Positions 38,281 through 48,273 of a DNA stretch of 55,708 nucleotides are shown here, in pieces. Numbering within the stretch: position 1 is the first letter of the stretch; each line of letters starts with the position of its first letter. The translations under genes were made by a program, and so were the position numbers. The stretch is from DASSBR01 sp035688265 (lineage in GTDB: Bacteria > Pseudomonadota > Gammaproteobacteria > Natronospirales > DASSBR01). The stretch is taken from assembly GCA_035688265.1 (NCBI GenBank), contig DASSNE010000024.1:1-55708 (forward strand). The letters run 5' to 3'. Below the pieces are notes generated by a model, which worked only from the letters and a program-made list of their open reading frames with translations, had not been told where the DNA came from and searched no databases.

Positions 38281-39096
38281 ATGAAAACATCTCGAATCTG
38301 CCTCGTCGGCATTTTTTCGGCCGGACTGGTATTGGCCGGTTGCAGCAGTCAGAACAGCGACTGGCAGCACGCCGAGCAGAAAAACACGATTGCCGCGTAC
38401 CAGCAGTTCATCAAGAAGTATCCCGACAGCAAACACGTCGCGGACGCCAAACAGCAAATCGCCCATATCAAGCAACAACGCGAAATGCAGCAGGCACGGG
38501 CGGACTGGCAGCGGACCCAGAAGCTGGACTCCGCTCCGGCTTACCGGAAGTTTCTGCAGGATCATCCCAACAGCCAGTACGCCGACCAGGCGCATCAGCG
38601 CATTAACGACATTCAGCGGATGAACCAGTGGGCGTACGCGCGCTCGTCGAACAACGTTCAGGCGCTGCAGGAGTTCATCTCGCAGTATCCGAACAGCCCG
38701 CAGGCGGCGCAGGCGCACCAGGAACTTCAGAAATTGCAGGCGGCGCAGGCGAAGCAGCAGCAACAGGTGGCCGCGGCCAAAAAGGCTCAGGAGCAGAAGC
38801 AGAAGGCGGCTGCTGCGCAGGCGCAAGGCAATTACCAGGTCCAGTTGGGCGCCTTCACGCGGCAGTCAACGGCCGACACGGCGCTGAAGCAGCTTCAAGC
38901 CCGGGTAGGGAACCAGTTGAACGGCGCGTCGATCAAGGTATATCCACCGCCCAGCGGCAGCTCGCTCTATCGTGTCAAGACGACGCCGATGAGCCAGCAG
39001 GACGCGGCTTCATTGTGCCAGTCGCTGCAGAAGAACGGCACCGATTGCTTCGTCGTGAAGCGGCCGGAGTCCGGCAGCGAGTCCATCTCGAAGTAG
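38281..39096 (+). CDS. SPOR-domain lipoprotein with tetratricopeptide-like repeats
   Basis: 271 residues from ATG 38281; upstream in-frame codons to 38242 lack a signal sequence. The signal peptide ends in a lipobox, VLAGC, giving lipidated Cys near residue 21. Three similar helical units follow (AAYQQFIKKYPDSKHVADAK, AYRKFLQDHPNSQYADQAHQ, LQEFISQYPNSPQAAQAHQ), resembling YbgF/BamD-type tetratricopeptide repeats. A Gln/Ala/Lys-rich linker joins them to a C-terminal SPOR domain (about 195-265: YQVQLGAFTRQSTADTALKQ). SPOR domains bind denuded peptidoglycan at the septum, so this is likely an outer-membrane lipoprotein linked to cell division or envelope integrity. Confidence 0.85.
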   Translation: MKTSRICLVGIFSAGLVLAGCSSQNSDWQHAEQKNTIAAYQQFIKKYPDSKHVADAKQQIAHIKQQREMQQARADWQRTQKLDSAPAYRKFLQDHPNSQYADQAHQRINDIQRMNQWAYARSSNNVQALQEFISQYPNSPQAAQAHQELQKLQAAQAKQQQQVAAAKKAQEQKQKAAAAQAQGNYQVQLGAFTRQSTADTALKQLQARVGNQLNGASIKVYPPPSGSSLYRVKTTPMSQQDAASLCQSLQKNGTDCFVVKRPESGSESISK

Positions 39097-39136
39097 GTTT
39101 CTTGGCGGCAGGTCGCTGTACGGCCTTAATGCCGTG

Positions 39137-40069
39137 CTAGTGATTGACGTTAAACCGCTCCGGCCGCTGGCGATTCTTCGGCGGAATCGACCCGATGCGG
39201 CTGGTTGTCGTACGGTTCAGCACGCCGTTGATGAAGTCGCCGACTTCGAGCAGCTTGAGGAAATCGACGCCGGTTTCGATACCCATGCCGTGCAGCATGT
39301 AGATGACGTCTTCGGTGGCAACGTTGCCGGCCGAGCCCTTGGCATACGGGCAGCCGCCAAGGCCGGAGACGGACGCGTCGATCGTGCTGACGCCGAGTTC
39401 GAGGCAGGCGAAGATGTTGGCGAGCGCCTGGCTGTAGGTGTTGTGAAAATGGACTGCGAGGCGATCCATCCCGGCGCGTTCGGCGGCGGCTTCCAGCATC
39501 CGCTGTGCGCGTAGCGGGGTGCCGACGCCGATCGTGTCGCCCAGGGAGATTTCGTAGCATCCGAGATCGGCCAGGCGGGAGACGACATCTGCGACCTGTT
39601 TCGGGGTGATCGGGCCCTCGTACGGACAGCCCAACACACACGAAATATAGCCGCGTACGCGCATGTTGTGCTGCGCGGCGATCTCGACGACAGGCTTGAA
39701 TCGCTCGATCGACTCGGCGATGGAGGCGTTGATGTTTTTGCGGTTGAACGTTTCCGAGGCGGCCGTGAAGACGGAGATTTCCTTTACGCCGCAGGCAATG
39801 GCACGCTCGATTCCCTTTTCGTTCGGCACCAGGCAGGGGTAGGCGACACCGTCCACCTTGTCGATTTTTCGGTAAACCTCTTCGGCATCGGCGAGCTGGG
39901 GGATCCAGTCGGGGCTGACGAAGCTGGTCGCTTCGATGGTCGCCAGGCCGCAACGCGACAGCCGGTTGATGAAATCGACCTTGACGTCGGTGGAGACCGG
40001 CGTCTTCTCATTCTGCAGGCCGTCGCGGGCGCCAACCTCGACCAATCTGACTCGTTTCGGAAAGCTCAT
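39137..40069 (-). CDS. liuE: Hydroxymethylglutaryl-CoA lyase
   Basis: 310 residues, TIM-barrel HMGL-like. The N-terminal substrate/metal motif VEVGARDGLQNEKTPV, SLGDTIGVGTPLRAQRMLE and the catalytic cysteine loop GLGGCPYAKGSAGNVATED are intact. It cleaves HMG-CoA to acetyl-CoA and acetoacetate, the final step of leucine degradation. Its ATG overlaps the stop of the carboxylase alpha gene (ATGA). It is the last gene of the leucine operon and ends convergently with the SPOR lipoprotein gene. Confidence 0.96.
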   Translation of the reverse strand: MSFPKRVRLVEVGARDGLQNEKTPVSTDVKVDFINRLSRCGLATIEATSFVSPDWIPQLADAEEVYRKIDKVDGVAYPCLVPNEKGIERAIACGVKEISVFTAASETFNRKNINASIAESIERFKPVVEIAAQHNMRVRGYISCVLGCPYEGPITPKQVADVVSRLADLGCYEISLGDTIGVGTPLRAQRMLEAAAERAGMDRLAVHFHNTYSQALANIFACLELGVSTIDASVSGLGGCPYAKGSAGNVATEDVIYMLHGMGIETGVDFLKLLEVGDFINGVLNRTTTSRIGSIPPKNRQRPERFNVNH

Positions 40070-42057
40070 GCCTCATTGTCGGACGTTACCGCGTCGATTT
40101 CCACCAGTGGCGCTTCGGCTTCCACCATGTCGCCCTCCGCGCACAGCAGTTTGGCGATTGTGCCGGCGGTGGCGGTCTTCAACGTGTATTCCATCTTCAT
40201 GCCTTCGAGCACCAGTAGCGCCTGGCCCCGTTCGACCGCATCCCCTTCGGCGACATTGACCGCGACCACGCGACCCGGCATCGGGCTGATTGGGCGCGTA
40301 TCTTCATTAGCGGCCGTAGCGCCAGCCGCCAGCGGGCCGATCCAGGCCAACGCATGCCGCTCGTTCCCGATCGCGACGTGTACCGTCCTGTCGTGCCCCA
40401 GCACCCATGCGCGCTCGACCCGGTCATCCAGCGTAACAGACCAGGCGCCGCTGTCTTCCCGCTTCGCCGACGCCGCGTGATGCTCCTCGCCGACCTGCAG
40501 GTCGAACGCGCTTGTCGTACCCGAGACACGAACCGTGACGTCCCCGGCGCCGCTGAAGACAAGTTTCATGCCCGGGCCGCCGTTGAGCTGCCAGCCGTCG
40601 TGCTGCGCCCACGGTGAATGCGGATCAGCCGCATCATGGACCCCCAGCCGGTCCAGTACCCAGGCCGAAGCCGCGGCGAGCGCGACAGGTGAGGGCGGCG
40701 GCATGTGCAGCAGCGCGTCCAGTTTGTTTTCGATGAAACCGGTGTCGAAGGCGCCGGCCGCGAAATCCGGATGCGCCGCGATCCCCTGCAGCAGGTCGAG
40801 ATTGGTGACCAAACCGAATACGGCGGTGCGATTCAAAGCTTCCTGCAGGCGCTTGACGGCTGTCATCCTGTCGCGGTCCCAGACGCTCAGCTTGGCGATC
40901 ATCGGATCGTAATGAATGCTGATTTCGTCGCCATCGCCAACGCCGGTGTCGACGCGGAAGTGGGTATCCGGCACGGGGTGGATGAATCGCTGGATGTGGC
41001 CGGTGGCGGGCAGAAACCCGCGCCCGACGTTTTCGGCGTACAGCCGCACCTCGATCGCGTGCCCGTGCTGTGTGATTGCCGCCTGTTCGAGCGGCAGCGG
41101 CTCGCCGGCGGCGACCCGCAGCTGCCATTCGACGAGGTCGAGGCCCGTCGTCATTTCGGTGACCGGATGCTCGACCTGCAGGCGCGTATTCATTTCCATG
41201 AAATAGAAGCCGCGGTCGGCACCGACGATGAACTCGATCGTGCCGGCGTTGACGTAGCCGACGGCGCGCGCGGCATTGACCGCAGCGGTGGCCATCTTCT
41301 CGCGCGTCGCGTCATCCAGAAATGGCGAGGGCGTTTCCTCGACGACCTTCTGGTAGCGTCGCTGCAGCGTACATTCGCGTTCGAACAAGTGCACCGCGTT
41401 GCCGTGGCTGTCGCCGAAAATCTGCATTTCGATGTGGCGCGGTTGCTCGACGTACTTTTCCAGCAAAACCTCGTCGTCGCCGAATGCACCCTTCGCTTCG
41501 CGCTTGGCGCCTTCGAGTGCATCCACGAATTCCACCGCTTTGCGTACGATGCGCATGCCCTTGCCGCCGCCACCGGCGACCGCCTTGATCATCAGCGGCC
41601 AGCCGACCTTTTCTGCCTGCTCCTTGAGAAATTCGGCGTCCTGGTTGTCGCCGTGATAACCCGGCACGACCGGCACGTCGGCGTCTTCCATCAGCGCCTT
41701 GGCACGGCTCTTCGAGCCCATCACTTCGATGGTGTCCGGTTTCGGACCAATGAACACCAACCCGGCATCGGCGACAGCGCGGGCAAACGGGGCGTTTTCC
41801 GACAGGAATCCATAGCCTGGATGAATCGCCTCGGCACCGGCTGTCTTGGCCGCTTCAAGAATACGCGCCGTGTTCAGGTAGGAATCCGCCGCGCGTGCCG
41901 GGCCAATATGAAAGGCTTCGTCGGCTAGATGGACGTGTCGCGCATCCGCATCGGCATCCGAATAAACGGCTACAGTGTGAACACCGAGTCGTCGGCAGGT
42001 CTCGATAACGCGGCAGGCAATTTCGCCACGATTCGCGATGAGAATTTTGCTGAACAT
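40066..42057 (-). CDS. liuD: Methylcrotonyl-CoA carboxylase, biotin-containing alpha subunit
   Basis: 663 residues from ATG 42057, overlapping the hydratase stop (TGATG); nine upstream in-frame codons precede the conserved MFSKILIANRGEIACRVI. The biotin carboxylase ATP-grasp domain has KAVAGGGGKGMRIV and MNTRLQVEHPVTEMTTGLDL. The C-terminal biotinyl domain carries the biotin lysine in LEGMKMEYT (about residue 621), where Gly replaces the more common Ala before Met. With the beta subunit it carboxylates 3-methylcrotonyl-CoA. Geranyl- or propionyl-CoA carboxylase alpha chains look similar, and the assignment rests on the operon. Confidence 0.95.
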   Translation of the reverse strand: MFSKILIANRGEIACRVIETCRRLGVHTVAVYSDADADARHVHLADEAFHIGPARAADSYLNTARILEAAKTAGAEAIHPGYGFLSENAPFARAVADAGLVFIGPKPDTIEVMGSKSRAKALMEDADVPVVPGYHGDNQDAEFLKEQAEKVGWPLMIKAVAGGGGKGMRIVRKAVEFVDALEGAKREAKGAFGDDEVLLEKYVEQPRHIEMQIFGDSHGNAVHLFERECTLQRRYQKVVEETPSPFLDDATREKMATAAVNAARAVGYVNAGTIEFIVGADRGFYFMEMNTRLQVEHPVTEMTTGLDLVEWQLRVAAGEPLPLEQAAITQHGHAIEVRLYAENVGRGFLPATGHIQRFIHPVPDTHFRVDTGVGDGDEISIHYDPMIAKLSVWDRDRMTAVKRLQEALNRTAVFGLVTNLDLLQGIAAHPDFAAGAFDTGFIENKLDALLHMPPPSPVALAAASAWVLDRLGVHDAADPHSPWAQHDGWQLNGGPGMKLVFSGAGDVTVRVSGTTSAFDLQVGEEHHAASAKREDSGAWSVTLDDRVERAWVLGHDRTVHVAIGNERHALAWIGPLAAGATAANEDTRPISPMPGRVVAVNVAEGDAVERGQALLVLEGMKMEYTLKTATAGTIAKLLCAEGDMVEAEAPLVEIDAVTSDNEA

Positions 42058-42863
42058 CACTCGGCCTTCGCTTGTTTGTCCCAACTCGGTGGACGCTTGT
42101 CCAGAAATGCGCTGATGCCGCGTTGTCCCTCTTCGGACACGCGCAGGCGGGCGATCAATTCGGCATTGGCTGCGTCGGTCTGCTGCGCGCGTGGCTCGGT
42201 CATGCCGGCCATGGCGAGTGCCAATTGCTTGGCTTCGCGTTGCGCGACGGGGCCGCCCTTGGCGAGATAGTGCAGGCTGCGGTCGACAGCGTCGTCCAGT
42301 TCACCGGCCGGCACGAAATGGTGGAGGAGGCCGAGCCGCGCGGCCTCGGCGGCATAGATGACTTCGCCGCTGATGAACAGCCGTCGCGCATGGCGCGCTC
42401 CGATGGCGGCGACGACGTAAGGGGCAATGACTGCCGGCACCAGGCCGAGCTTGACTTCCGAGAGCGCGAACTTGGCGCCCTCGATACCAATGGCGATATC
42501 GCAGCATGCAACCAGGCCGACGCCGCCGCCGAAGGCGGCGCCGTTGACGCGCGCAATGGTCGGCTTGGACAGGAAGTTGAGCGTGCGCATCAGCGCCGCG
42601 AGACGCAGCGAGTCTTCCCGGTTTTCCTGTTCGCTTGCCGCGGCCATGCCGCGCATCCAGTTGAGGTCGGCGCCGGCGGAAAAGGACTTGCCGGCGCCGG
42701 TGAGGACGACGGCGCGGATGTCGTCGCGGCCGTTCAGCTCGGCGAGGTATTCGGTCAGTTGCGCGATTAATGCGTCGTCGAACGCGTTATGGATGTTGGG
42801 CCGGTTGAGCGTCAGCGTCGCGATACCGCGAGAGTTGATTTGTTTTAGCACGCTGTCCGTCAT
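42057..42863 (-). CDS. liuC: Enoyl-CoA hydratase family (methylglutaconyl-CoA hydratase)
   Basis: 268 residues of the crotonase fold. The oxyanion-hole and CoA motifs are GKSFSAGADLNWMRGMA and NGAAFGGGVGLVACCDIAIG, and the acidic catalytic region is in FALSEVKLGLVPAVIAPYV. Placed between the two carboxylase subunit genes, it should hydrate 3-methylglutaconyl-CoA to HMG-CoA. The ADLNWMR sequence is typical of the leucine-operon members. It starts 9 bp after liuB. Confidence 0.94.
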   Translation of the reverse strand: MTDSVLKQINSRGIATLTLNRPNIHNAFDDALIAQLTEYLAELNGRDDIRAVVLTGAGKSFSAGADLNWMRGMAAASEQENREDSLRLAALMRTLNFLSKPTIARVNGAAFGGGVGLVACCDIAIGIEGAKFALSEVKLGLVPAVIAPYVVAAIGARHARRLFISGEVIYAAEAARLGLLHHFVPAGELDDAVDRSLHYLAKGGPVAQREAKQLALAMAGMTEPRAQQTDAANAELIARLRVSEEGQRGISAFLDKRPPSWDKQAKAE

Positions 42864-42872
42864 GATTGGAAA

Positions 42873-44483
<1,611 letters not shown>

Positions 44484-44489
44484 AAACTC

Positions 44490-44523
44490 CCCTCACCCTA
44501 ACCCTCTCCCCGAGGGAGAAGGG
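44490..44523 (-). repeat. REP-like hairpin repeat, third copy, between thiolase and liuB
   Basis: The stretch begins CCCTCACCCTAACCCTCTCC and contains CCCTC-TCCCC-GAGGG; it is the same family as the copies around the DUF559 gene. It lies 1 bp after the thiolase stop, and its reverse complement ends in GTGAGGG, 6 nt before the liuB ATG. Confidence 0.8.
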
Positions 44524-44524
44524 A

Positions 44525-45709
44525 TTAAACCGTTTCCACCGCAATCGCCGTGGCTTCGCCGCCACCCAGGCACAACGAAGCGATGCCGCGCTTGCCGCCG
44601 CGAGCCCGCAGCGCGTGAATCAGCGTTACCAGGATGCGCGCGCCGCTGCAGCCGATCGGGTGCCCTAGCGCGCAGGCACCGCCGTTGACGTTGAGCTGGT
44701 CGCGGTCGAGCTTGAGGTCGTGCATCGCCGCCATCGCGACCGCGGCAAAGGCCTCGTTGATTTCGTACAAATCGACATTGTCCGGCGCCCAGCCGAGCTT
44801 GTCCTGCAGCTTCTTGACGGCGCCGATCGGCGCGGTCGTGAACCATTCCGGTTCGTGCGCAAACCCGCCATGCGCGACGATGCGCGCGAGCGGCGTCAGG
44901 CCGCGCTTGTCGGCTTCGCTGGCGCGCATCAGCACGACGGCGGCCGCGCCGTCGGAGATCGACGACGAGCTGGCCGCGGTCACGGTGCCGCCTTCGCGGC
45001 GGAACGCCGGCTTCAGCTTCGGGATCTTCGCGATGTCGAGCTTGAACGGCTCTTCATCCTTGTCCACGGTATCTTCGCCCTTGCGCGTCTTGACCGTCAC
45101 CGGCGTAATCTCGTCGTCAAACGCGCCGTTCTCGTTCGCGGCGCGGGCGCGCTTGGTGGACTCGATCGCAAACTCGTCCTGGTCTTCGCGCGTGAAGCCG
45201 TACTTGTCGGCGCACATCTCGCCGAAGTTGCCCATCATTTCGCCGTCGGCCGGGTTCTGCAGACCGTCGTAGAACATGTGATCGAGGACGCGCTGGTGGC
45301 CCATGCGGTAGCCCTGGCGGGCCTTCGGCAGCAGGTACGGGGCGTTGCTCATCGACTCCATGCCGCCGGCAACAATCACATCGGCCGAGCCCGCCGCGAT
45401 CATGTCGTGGCCGAACATGATCGCTTTCATGCCCGATCCGCATACCTTGTTGAGCGTGGTTGCGCCGGTCGAAGTCGGCAGGCCCGCCTTGAGCGCCGCC
45501 TGGCGTGCGGGGGCCTGGCCGAGGCCGGCCGGCAGCACGCAACCCATCAGCACCTCGCCGACATCTTCACCGGCAACTTTGCTGTCGGCGAGGGCGGCCT
45601 TGATGGCCGCGGCGCCGAGCTCGGGCGTCGCGAGCGGCAGAAGAGCGCCCTGGAACGCACCGATCGGGGTGCGGCGGGCGGATACGATTACGATTGGGTC
45701 AGTTGGCAT
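44525..45709 (-). CDS. atoB: Acetyl-CoA acetyltransferase (thiolase)
   Basis: 394 residues. The nucleophilic Cys lies in TLNKVCGSGMKAIMFG, and the C-terminal motifs NVNGGACALGHPIGCSGARI (His, then general-base Cys) and GIASLCLGGGEATA are complete. The length and sequence are those of biosynthetic/degradative acetoacetyl-CoA thiolases. Inside the leucine operon it would cleave acetoacetyl-CoA (formed by the acetoacetyl-CoA synthetase at 31801) to two acetyl-CoA, closing the route from leucine and tyrosine to central metabolism. Confidence 0.95.
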   Translation of the reverse strand: MPTDPIVIVSARRTPIGAFQGALLPLATPELGAAAIKAALADSKVAGEDVGEVLMGCVLPAGLGQAPARQAALKAGLPTSTGATTLNKVCGSGMKAIMFGHDMIAAGSADVIVAGGMESMSNAPYLLPKARQGYRMGHQRVLDHMFYDGLQNPADGEMMGNFGEMCADKYGFTREDQDEFAIESTKRARAANENGAFDDEITPVTVKTRKGEDTVDKDEEPFKLDIAKIPKLKPAFRREGGTVTAASSSSISDGAAAVVLMRASEADKRGLTPLARIVAHGGFAHEPEWFTTAPIGAVKKLQDKLGWAPDNVDLYEINEAFAAVAMAAMHDLKLDRDQLNVNGGACALGHPIGCSGARILVTLIHALRARGGKRGIASLCLGGGEATAIAVETV

Positions 45710-45728
45710 TTCGTCGCTCCATGTCTAG

Positions 45729-45820
45729 TTAGGACTGAGTGCTAAGTGCTTAGGACTAAGTAAAGAGCAAGAAGGCGATTCTTGTTACTCAGTCCTCAGC
45801 ACTTAGTCCTCAGCACTCAA
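45729..45820. repeat. Imperfect inverted repeat between isovaleryl-CoA dehydrogenase and thiolase
   Basis: Left arm 45729-45763 and right arm 45785-45820 are built from AGGACT and AGTGCT words. AGGACTAAGTAA pairs with TTACTCAGTCCT in 11 of 12 positions and the arms extend with one 7-nt offset. The right arm encodes the last codons and TGA stop of the isovaleryl-CoA dehydrogenase gene. It can form a long intercistronic hairpin. Confidence 0.75.
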
Positions 45821-46967
45821 TAAGTTCCCGGCCGATCAGCATCCGCCGGATTTCATTCGTGCCGGCGCCGATGTCGTACAACTTGGCGTCGCGCAACAGC
45901 CGGCCCGTAGGGTATTCATTGATGTAGCCGTTGCCGCCGAGTGACTGGATCGCGTCCAGCGCCACCTTGACGGCCGATTCCGACGCCAGCAGCAGACAGG
46001 CGGCGGCATCCTGGCGCGTCGGCTGGCCTTCGTCGAAGGCTTGCGCGACACGGTACGAGAACGCGCGCGCCGACTGCAGCGCGGTAAACATATCGGCTAT
46101 CTTGGCCTGCATGATCTCGAACGAGCCGATCGGCCGGCCGAACTGCTTGCGCTCGCGCAGGTACGGCAGCACCACATCGAGCGCCGCCTGCATGATCCCG
46201 ACCGGGCCGCCGGACAGTACCAGCCGCTCCGAATCGAGGCCACTCATTAATATATAAACGCCCTGGTTGACCTCGCCGAGCACGTTCTCGTCCGGAATCT
46301 CGCAGTCCTCGAATACCAGCTCACAGGTGTCGGAGCCGCGCATGCCCAGCTTGTCGAGTTTCTGTGCGGTCGTGAAGCCCTTCATGCCTTTTTCGATGAG
46401 GAAGGCCGTGATGCATTGGGAACCGGCATCCTTGCCGGCGGTGCGCATGTAAACCAGCAGCACGTCGGCGCGCGGGCCGTTCGTGATCCACATCTTCGAG
46501 CCGTTGGCGATCCAGACATCGCCCCGCTTTTCGGCGCTGCACGTCATCGAACCGACCACGTCGGAGCCGGCGCCGGGCTCGGACATCGCCAGCGCGCCGA
46601 CGAATTCGCCGCTACACAACTTCGGCACGTATTTCCGCCGCTGCGCCTCGGTGCCGTGGCGGAACAGGTTGTTCAGGCAGAGGTTGGAATGAGCGGCGTA
46701 GGACAAGCCGACCGAGCCGGACGCGCGGGAGATTTCCTCCATCGCGACGACATGGGCCAGGTAGCTCAGGCCCGAGCCACCGTACTCCTCCGGAATCGTG
46801 ATGCCGAGCAGGCCCATCTCACCGAGCGCCGGCCACAGATCGTACGGCGCCTTGTTGCTGGCATCGATTTCGGCGGCGCGCGGCGCAATGTCGGCCGCCG
46901 CAAAGCGGGCGACCGACTCGCGCAGCATGTCGAGCTCGTCATTGATGCGAGTGTTGAAAAGACTCAA
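45810..46967 (-). CDS. liuA: Isovaleryl-CoA dehydrogenase
   Basis: 385 residues of the acyl-CoA dehydrogenase fold. ALAMSEPGAGSDVVGSM and WITNGPRADVLLVYMRT bind FAD. The catalytic Glu is in MSGLDSERLVLSGGP, at the position typical of isovaleryl-CoA dehydrogenases rather than the C-terminal position of other family members. QSLGGNGYINEYPTGRLLRD and GAGTNEIRRMLIGRELI close the sequence. It oxidises isovaleryl-CoA to 3-methylcrotonyl-CoA and donates electrons to ETF. It begins 26 bp after leucine dehydrogenase. Confidence 0.96.
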   Translation of the reverse strand: MSLFNTRINDELDMLRESVARFAAADIAPRAAEIDASNKAPYDLWPALGEMGLLGITIPEEYGGSGLSYLAHVVAMEEISRASGSVGLSYAAHSNLCLNNLFRHGTEAQRRKYVPKLCSGEFVGALAMSEPGAGSDVVGSMTCSAEKRGDVWIANGSKMWITNGPRADVLLVYMRTAGKDAGSQCITAFLIEKGMKGFTTAQKLDKLGMRGSDTCELVFEDCEIPDENVLGEVNQGVYILMSGLDSERLVLSGGPVGIMQAALDVVLPYLRERKQFGRPIGSFEIMQAKIADMFTALQSARAFSYRVAQAFDEGQPTRQDAAACLLLASESAVKVALDAIQSLGGNGYINEYPTGRLLRDAKLYDIGAGTNEIRRMLIGRELIEC

Positions 46968-46993
46968 CGATCGCTCCTTGACCGGTTGTTATT

Positions 46994-48094
46994 TTATCCA
47001 CGGCTGCGATTGTACAACCGCGTAAAGTCCTGTTTCACGAACGGCAGCTTGACCTTGCCGAGCGCGTGGATGCGCTTCTCGGCGAGCCGATCAGCGGCCT
47101 GCCAGCTGGGAATATTTTCCTGTTCGGCAAGGCTGTAGATATTCATCATAATGTCATAAATGCCATTGACCATGCGCCCGGCGCGCTCCTGGTCGTAGCC
47201 CTGCAGCTCGATCGCCACGTTCATCACGCCGCCGGCGTTGATCGCGTAGTCCGGCGCGTACAGCACGCCGCGCTTGTGCAGTTCGGTGCCGCAGTCGGTC
47301 GTCTGCAACTGGTTGTTGGCCGCGCCGGCGACAATCTCGCACTTCAGCCGCGGCAGCGTCTTTTCGTTGATGGAGGCGCCCAGCGCGCACGGCGAAAATA
47401 CCTTGGCGTCGCAGTCGTAGATGTCATCCATCAATACGGCTTCGGCGCCCAGTTCGACCATCTCGTTGACGCGCTCTTCGTTCAGGTCGCACACGAATAC
47501 CTTCGCGCCTTCGTCGCGCAGATGCTTGATCAGGTGGCCGCCGACGTGGCCCGCGCCCTGCACCGCGAAGCTCAGCTTGCCGAGATCGGTGTGGCCGTAT
47601 TTTTTCTGCACCGAAGCGCGAATGCCCTGCAAGGTGCCGAAAGCCGTGAACGGGGAGGGGTCGCCGCTGCCGCCGTGCACCGGGTGCACGCCGACGACAT
47701 AATCTGTTTCCTGGAAGATGTAGTCCATGTCCTGGACGTTTGTGTTGACGTCCTCGGCGGTGATGTAGCGCCCGCTCAGCGACTCGATGAAACGGCCCAG
47801 CGCGCGGAAGAACGCCTCGCTTTTGTCCTTTTTCGGGTCGCCGATGATGACTGCCTTGCCACCGCCCAGATTCAGGCCGGCGATCGCAGATTTGTACGTC
47901 ATGCCCTGCGACAGCCGCAGCACGTCGGTCAGCGCGTCCTGTTCGTTCTCGTACGGCCACATCCGCAAGCCGCCCAGTGCGGGGCCGAGAACCGTGTTGT
48001 GGATCGCGATGATCGCCTTCAGGCCGGTTTCTTTCGAGTGGAAGAACACGACCTGTTCGTGCTCCATCTGCTCAACGGTAGCAAAAAGCTCCAT
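46994..48094 (-). CDS. ldh: Leucine dehydrogenase (Glu/Leu/Phe/Val dehydrogenase family)
   Basis: 366 residues, matching NAD-dependent leucine dehydrogenases. The substrate region is LGGLRMWPYENEQDALTDVL, the catalytic lysine region AGLNLGGGKAVIIGDP and the Rossmann motif VQGAGHVGGHLIKHL. It oxidatively deaminates leucine, valine and isoleucine to 2-oxoacids, the substrates of BCKDH. A strong AGGAGG precedes ATG 48094. The first gene of the leucine operon, it has a TATAAT promoter 105 bp upstream. Confidence 0.94.
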   Translation of the reverse strand: MELFATVEQMEHEQVVFFHSKETGLKAIIAIHNTVLGPALGGLRMWPYENEQDALTDVLRLSQGMTYKSAIAGLNLGGGKAVIIGDPKKDKSEAFFRALGRFIESLSGRYITAEDVNTNVQDMDYIFQETDYVVGVHPVHGGSGDPSPFTAFGTLQGIRASVQKKYGHTDLGKLSFAVQGAGHVGGHLIKHLRDEGAKVFVCDLNEERVNEMVELGAEAVLMDDIYDCDAKVFSPCALGASINEKTLPRLKCEIVAGAANNQLQTTDCGTELHKRGVLYAPDYAINAGGVMNVAIELQGYDQERAGRMVNGIYDIMMNIYSLAEQENIPSWQAADRLAEKRIHALGKVKLPFVKQDFTRLYNRSRG

Positions 48095-48198
48095 GATTTC
48101 CTCCTAGGTGGGAATAGCTTTGTTACAGCGCGTTCTGGCGGCGCTATATGTCGAATTCTGGCGCGATGCGACGGGAATACGTCCACTGCGAACGGGCC

Positions 48199-48228
48199 AT
48201 TATAGCCCGACAGGGTGGTCCCGGTCAG
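48199..48228 (-). promoter_or_regulatory. Sigma-70-type promoter of the leucine operon
   Basis: On the reverse strand CTGACC (48228-48223), an 18-nt spacer and TATAAT (48204-48199) precede ldh by about 105 bp. The -10 is embedded in a small inverted repeat, GGGC-TATAATG-GCCC, that could be an operator. Confidence 0.5.
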
Positions 48229-48261
48229 CAGCGGGGTTTCTGGCTCCGGCGGCCGAGGCGG

Positions 48262-48267
48262 TATACT
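48262..48267 (+). promoter_or_regulatory. -10 element overlapping the icmF start
   Basis: TATACT ends 6 nt before the icmF ATG (48274), so transcription would begin at or next to the start codon. The -35 candidate TTTCTG (48238-48243, spacer 18) is weak. Only AGAAG precedes the ATG as a possible ribosome site. Confidence 0.35.
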
Positions 48268-48273
48268 AGAAGT

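Noticed and set aside
48148..48273. 42-codon N-terminal extension of IcmF
   Set aside because: It covers the divergent promoters, and its residues do not resemble the IcmF N-terminus.
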